From positions 1 through 8,787 of the forward strand of contig JACQEC010000102.1 of assembly GCA_016200765.1 (NCBI GenBank): 8,787 bases of DNA. Direction: 5' to 3'. Each line of letters opens with the position of its first letter. Within the stretch, counting starts at the first letter, position 1. A model generated the notes under the pieces. That model ran no database searches. It saw only the letters and a program-made list of their open reading frames with translations, and had not been told where the DNA came from. Position numbers and translations under genes: made by a program. Positions 5,836 through 8,787 of the stretch are shown here, piece after piece. Source of the DNA: Chloroflexota bacterium. GTDB taxonomy: Bacteria > Chloroflexota > Anaerolineae > JACRMK01.

Positions 5836-8499
5836 CTACGCATCACGCCTGATGGCAAATGAATAGTCACCGGCGCCGATTTCACAAACCACGCCGCCGC
5901 GTGACCGCCGCACCCACGCTATTCCCACCGCCCGCGCCAGCGGTAGGCCGCTCTCGCGGATGCGCCCGGCGGACGCCGCGGGCAAGTGAACCGTGGCGCG
6001 CGTGTTAGCCGGGATAACCACATGCAGGCTAATCTGATCGGGCGCGACACGCCATTCGCTGGCGATGCGCCCATGCATCGAGTCATAGGCCGCGCTGACC
6101 CAGGTCAGTTCGCGGTTAGAGACGACGATGCGCGGACGGACGACGATATGCTCATAACCTGCGCCGTCCGCCGCAACGTCAATCCCGCCCAGGTAGCGGA
6201 ACAACCACTCGCCCACGGAGCCAAGAGCGAAATGGTTGAATGAATTCATCTCCGGCCCCGCGCGGTCGCCGTCCCAACGTTCCCAGATCGTTGTCGCGCC
6301 CTTCGCGATCATATATCCCCACGATGGGTAGTCACGTTGGAGCAGAACACGGTACGCCACATCGTCATAACCGGCTTCGCTTAACGCCGGAAGAAGGTAC
6401 TGCGTTCCCGCGAAACCGGTCGAGAGATGCCCGCCCCGCCGCCGGATATCTCGCACGAGATCGCGCGCGACCGAATCCCTCTCGGCGCCGGGCGCGATGC
6501 CGGTCACCAGCGCGATGGCGTTGATCGTCTGGGTCGCGCCGCGATACCGCCCGCCGCGCAGGTAACGCTCGTTGAAGGCGCGGCGCACTTTGGCCGCGAT
6601 GCGCTCATACCGCTTGACATCGCTGTCGCGCCCGCACACGCCCGCGGCTTCCGCGACAATCCGCGCGGACTGGTAAAAGAACAACGTGGCGAGCATGGTC
6701 TTATCGGTCTGGCTGTCAGCCGGAACCCAATCCCCGTAGTCGTTGCCCCGCCGGTTCACCCACAAGCCGTCCGGGCTGTTGGCGTTCAGGTAATCCACGT
6801 AGCGCGCCATCGCATTGAAGTGGCGTTGCAGGATACGCACATCGCCGTAGCATTGGTAGAGCGTCCACGGCACGATTACGATGGCGTCCATCCACGCCGG
6901 CGCCCCGGCGCGCGGTAGTGCCGCGAGATATGGCGCAACATCGGCCAACGCGCCATCGGGGGTCTGGGTATCCGCCATGTCGCGCGCGAATTTGGAAAGA
7001 AACGCCGCCATATCCATATTCGTACAGGCCGTGCGCGAAAACACCAGCGCGTCACCCAGCCAGCCCATCCGCTCATCGCGCTGAGGGCAATCGGTCGGAA
7101 CGCTGTGCAAGTTACCGCGCTGGCCGCGAATGATGTTGCTCTGCAATTGCGTGACGAGCTCGCTGGATGTGGTCAGGGTCGCCGTCTGGCGCGCGTCGTT
7201 GTGAAAGACCAGCGCCGTCAGCGCGTCCGCAGGCGGAGTGCCCGCATAGCCTGTCATCTCGACGAAACGAAAGCCGTGGTACGTGAAGTGTGGGGTAAAT
7301 GTTTCGCCTGCCGGGTCGCCGCCCAGGATATAGGTGTCGGTAGCCCGTGCGTTGCGCAAGTTGTCGGTGTAGAGCGATCCATCAGGAGCAAGCACTTCGG
7401 CATGACGCAGGCGTATCGTTGTACCTGCCGGCCCGGTCACACGCAAACGGCAAAATCCGGCGACGTTCTGACCGAAGTCGTACACGGCGACGCCCGGCTG
7501 TGGCTGTGTGACCGCAACCGGCGCGAGTTCTTCGGTGATGCGGATTGGCGGCTCGCGCTGGGCGTTGCGCTCGATGCCGGGGTCGGCGAAGCGCTCAACC
7601 GGATTCCATCCGGAAGCGTCGAAGCCGGGCTGATCCCAGCCGGCTATCTCAAGACGCGCGTCGTAGAATTCGCCCTCATACAGACCGGAGGAGCGGATCG
7701 GGCCGGTGCGCCCGCGCCACGACCCATCGGACACAATGCGCTGGGTGGTCCCGTTCGCAAACTCGATCTCGCATTGCAACAGCAGGCGCGGGGGCGGTTC
7801 GCCAAAGTGACCGCGAGTCATCTGCCACGTCAGCGCGCCGCAGTACCAGCCCTCGCCAAGCACGGCGCCGAGCGCGTTTTCGCCCATGCGCAAATGCTCG
7901 GTCACGTCGTAGGTCTGCACCAGCACCCGGCGGCGGTAGTCCGTCCAGCCCGGCGTCAACAGTTGATCGCCGACCCGCCGGCCGTTGAGGTGTAGTTCAT
8001 AAAGGCCCAGCGCGGTGACATAGATGCGCGCGTGGGTCGGCGCTTGCGCCAGCCTAAACGGCTTGCGCAGATAGGCGCACGGCGGCGGTAGGGTGTCTGC
8101 GCGCAAGCCGATCCACTCGGCCGTCCAATCGTCAGAGCCAAGCAGACCCATCTCCCACCCCTGGGGCGCGCTCCACGGCGAGGCTCGGTCATTCGCATCC
8201 CACGCGCGCACCTTCCAGTAGGTGCGCTGGCGGGAGCGCAGTGGCTTGCCCGCGTATGGCACCTGCGCGCTCTGGTTGGACAGCACCTTGCCACTGCTCC
8301 ACAGGTCGCCGCGCCCGCGCGCCAATCGCTCAAGTGAAGATGCGACCACAACTTGATACGCCGACTGCCGCGCGCCGCGCCGAGAGTCGGCGATGAGCCA
8401 CGATAGCCGCGGCTGGGGTTCATCAAGCCCCAGCGGCATAACGAGGTATTCACAGCGCAGGTCATACGGCGCCTGTGGTTGGCGCGGCGATTTCAGCAT
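5836..8499 (-). CDS. Alpha-L-rhamnosidase, glycoside hydrolase family 78
   Basis: This 887-residue inverting glycosidase hydrolyses terminal alpha-L-rhamnose from glycosides or oligosaccharides. Domain order, numbered from the ATG at 8499: Fn3-like N-terminal domain (about 10-125, with PRLSWLI and YWKVRAWD), rhamnosidase N-terminal beta domain (about 145-310, with LYELHLNGRRVGDQLLTPGWTD in two parts, 166-187), concanavalin-like domain (about 330-430, with YDFGQNVAGF), (alpha/alpha)6 catalytic barrel (about 440-780) and C-terminal beta domain (about 785-880). In the barrel, PTDCPQRDERMGWLGDA (468-484) contains the presumed general acid Glu476, and TTIWERWDG (736-744) contains the presumed base Glu740. 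NSFNHFALGSVGEWL (752-766) is also typical. There is no signal peptide or lipobox, so it is probably cytoplasmic and acts on imported rhamnosides. The ATG at 8499 is chosen over in-frame ATGs at 8541 and 8520 because of GAGGGA at 8506-8511, and because the longer forms would overlap the preceding gene. It begins 10 bases after the rhaEW stop. Confidence 0.93.
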   Translation of the reverse strand: MLKSPRQPQAPYDLRCEYLVMPLGLDEPQPRLSWLIADSRRGARQSAYQVVVASSLERLARGRGDLWSSGKVLSNQSAQVPYAGKPLRSRQRTYWKVRAWDANDRASPWSAPQGWEMGLLGSDDWTAEWIGLRADTLPPPCAYLRKPFRLAQAPTHARIYVTALGLYELHLNGRRVGDQLLTPGWTDYRRRVLVQTYDVTEHLRMGENALGAVLGEGWYCGALTWQMTRGHFGEPPPRLLLQCEIEFANGTTQRIVSDGSWRGRTGPIRSSGLYEGEFYDARLEIAGWDQPGFDASGWNPVERFADPGIERNAQREPPIRITEELAPVAVTQPQPGVAVYDFGQNVAGFCRLRVTGPAGTTIRLRHAEVLAPDGSLYTDNLRNARATDTYILGGDPAGETFTPHFTYHGFRFVEMTGYAGTPPADALTALVFHNDARQTATLTTSSELVTQLQSNIIRGQRGNLHSVPTDCPQRDERMGWLGDALVFSRTACTNMDMAAFLSKFARDMADTQTPDGALADVAPYLAALPRAGAPAWMDAIVIVPWTLYQCYGDVRILQRHFNAMARYVDYLNANSPDGLWVNRRGNDYGDWVPADSQTDKTMLATLFFYQSARIVAEAAGVCGRDSDVKRYERIAAKVRRAFNERYLRGGRYRGATQTINAIALVTGIAPGAERDSVARDLVRDIRRRGGHLSTGFAGTQYLLPALSEAGYDDVAYRVLLQRDYPSWGYMIAKGATTIWERWDGDRAGPEMNSFNHFALGSVGEWLFRYLGGIDVAADGAGYEHIVVRPRIVVSNRELTWVSAAYDSMHGRIASEWRVAPDQISLHVVIPANTRATVHLPAASAGRIRESGLPLARAVGIAWVRRSRGGVVCEIGAGDYSFAIRRDA

Positions 8500-8505
8500 T
8501 GGCGA

Positions 8506-8511
8506 TCCCTC
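8506..8511 (-). promoter_or_regulatory. Ribosome-binding site of the rhamnosidase, overlapping the upstream stop codon
   Basis: On the minus strand the stop TGA (8512-8510) runs directly into GAGGGA (8511-8506), which lies 6 bases before the ATG at 8499. The arrangement points to translational coupling between the aldolase/dehydrogenase and the rhamnosidase, and supports the shorter rhamnosidase start. Confidence 0.65.
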
Positions 8512-8787
8512 ACCGAACATACGCGGCGGCGACCCCGCCATCCACGGTCAGGGCCGCGCCGGTGGTCCGGCTGGCGCGCGGCCCGGCCAGAAAACTGATC
8601 GCCTCCGCGATGTGCTCCGGATAGACGTTGACCTTTAGCGTGGTGCGCTGGCGGTAGAACTCGTCCAGTTCTTCCGGCTTGATGCCATAACCCGCCGCGC
8701 GCGCCTGCCGCCAACCGCTGTCCCAGATGCCACTGCCTTGCAGGACCGCATCCGGCAACACGGTATTCACCCGTATGCCCTCTGCCC
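8510..8787 (-). CDS. rhaEW: C-terminal end of bifunctional rhamnulose-1-phosphate aldolase / L-lactaldehyde dehydrogenase (5' part beyond window)
   Basis: Ninety-two codons are visible. The frame is open to the right edge (reading AEGIRVNTVLPDAVL...), so the real start lies outside; the apparent start at 8770 is an internal GTG Val codon. The segment is the end of a short-chain dehydrogenase: GIRVN is the strand before the cofactor-side loop, and TTGAALTVDGGV is the usual C-terminal strand. The details PDAVLQGSGIWDSGWR, GIKPEELDEFYRQRT and TLKVNVYPEHIAEAISFLAG match the dehydrogenase half of the RhaEW-type fusion protein (about 670-700 residues), in which the N-terminal class II aldolase cleaves L-rhamnulose-1-phosphate and the C-terminal half oxidises L-lactaldehyde to L-lactate with NAD. 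The adjacent rhamnosidase and rhamnulokinase agree with this. The aldolase half cannot be seen, so a stand-alone dehydrogenase remains possible but less likely. Confidence 0.82.
   Translation of the reverse strand, partial: AEGIRVNTVLPDAVLQGSGIWDSGWRQARAAGYGIKPEELDEFYRQRTTLKVNVYPEHIAEAISFLAGPRASRTTGAALTVDGGVAAAYVR

Noticed and set aside
7105..7995. Plus-strand 296-codon open frame opposite the rhamnosidase
   Set aside because: It lies entirely antisense to the conserved GH78 beta domains and has no recognisable motif or ribosome-binding site; typical of high-GC antisense frames.
8500..8541. Longer rhamnosidase start at 8541 (14 extra residues)
   Set aside because: It would overlap the conserved C terminus of the dehydrogenase and lacks a good ribosome-binding site, whereas 8499 has GAGGGA in place.
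8510..8770. Stand-alone 86-residue gene starting at 8770
   Set aside because: The first codon is a GTG valine inside the conserved GIRVNTV stretch, and the frame stays open to the window edge, so it is the end of a longer gene.

Overview
The window is a GC-rich (about 60% by eye), gene-dense bacterial segment with no RNA genes, CRISPR array or insertion sequence that I can see. It holds seven protein-coding genes, two of them cut by the window edges. The combination of families (a cytosolic GH78 rhamnosidase, a bifunctional RhaEW-type aldolase/dehydrogenase, a predicted F420-dependent luciferase-like oxidoreductase and a DhlA-like haloalkane dehalogenase) would suit a heterotrophic member of Chloroflexota or a related soil or water lineage. 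This is an inference from gene content only; no marker gene is present.

Right half (about 3915-8787), all on the minus strand: an L-rhamnose utilisation cluster. In transcription order it runs: the C-terminal end of a bifunctional rhamnulose-1-phosphate aldolase/lactaldehyde dehydrogenase (entering from the right edge), a GH78 alpha-L-rhamnosidase, a small YnfA-type membrane protein, and rhamnulokinase RhaB. The rhamnosidase would release L-rhamnose inside the cell, RhaB would phosphorylate L-rhamnulose, and RhaEW would cleave rhamnulose-1-phosphate and oxidise the lactaldehyde. Isomerase, transporter and regulator are not in the window. The tight spacing (10, 47 and 62 bases) suggests one operon. 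YnfA is the member with no obvious role in the pathway.

Middle (2677-3909), plus strand: one uninterrupted reading frame that joins a complete cupin domain to a complete luciferase-like (LLM class, F420-dependent type) oxidoreductase. It converges on rhaB with only 5 bases between the stop codons. This fusion is the most unusual object in the window.

Left half (1-2392), minus strand: a subfamily-I haloalkane dehalogenase, followed 34 bases later by an S9-family (acylaminoacyl/dipeptidyl peptidase-like) serine peptidase. The peptidase runs off the left edge exactly at its nucleophile elbow. The 284-base region between the dehalogenase and the divergent cupin-LLM gene carries a good minus-strand promoter (TATAAT), a short directly repeated motif and a 77-base palindrome able to form a long hairpin.
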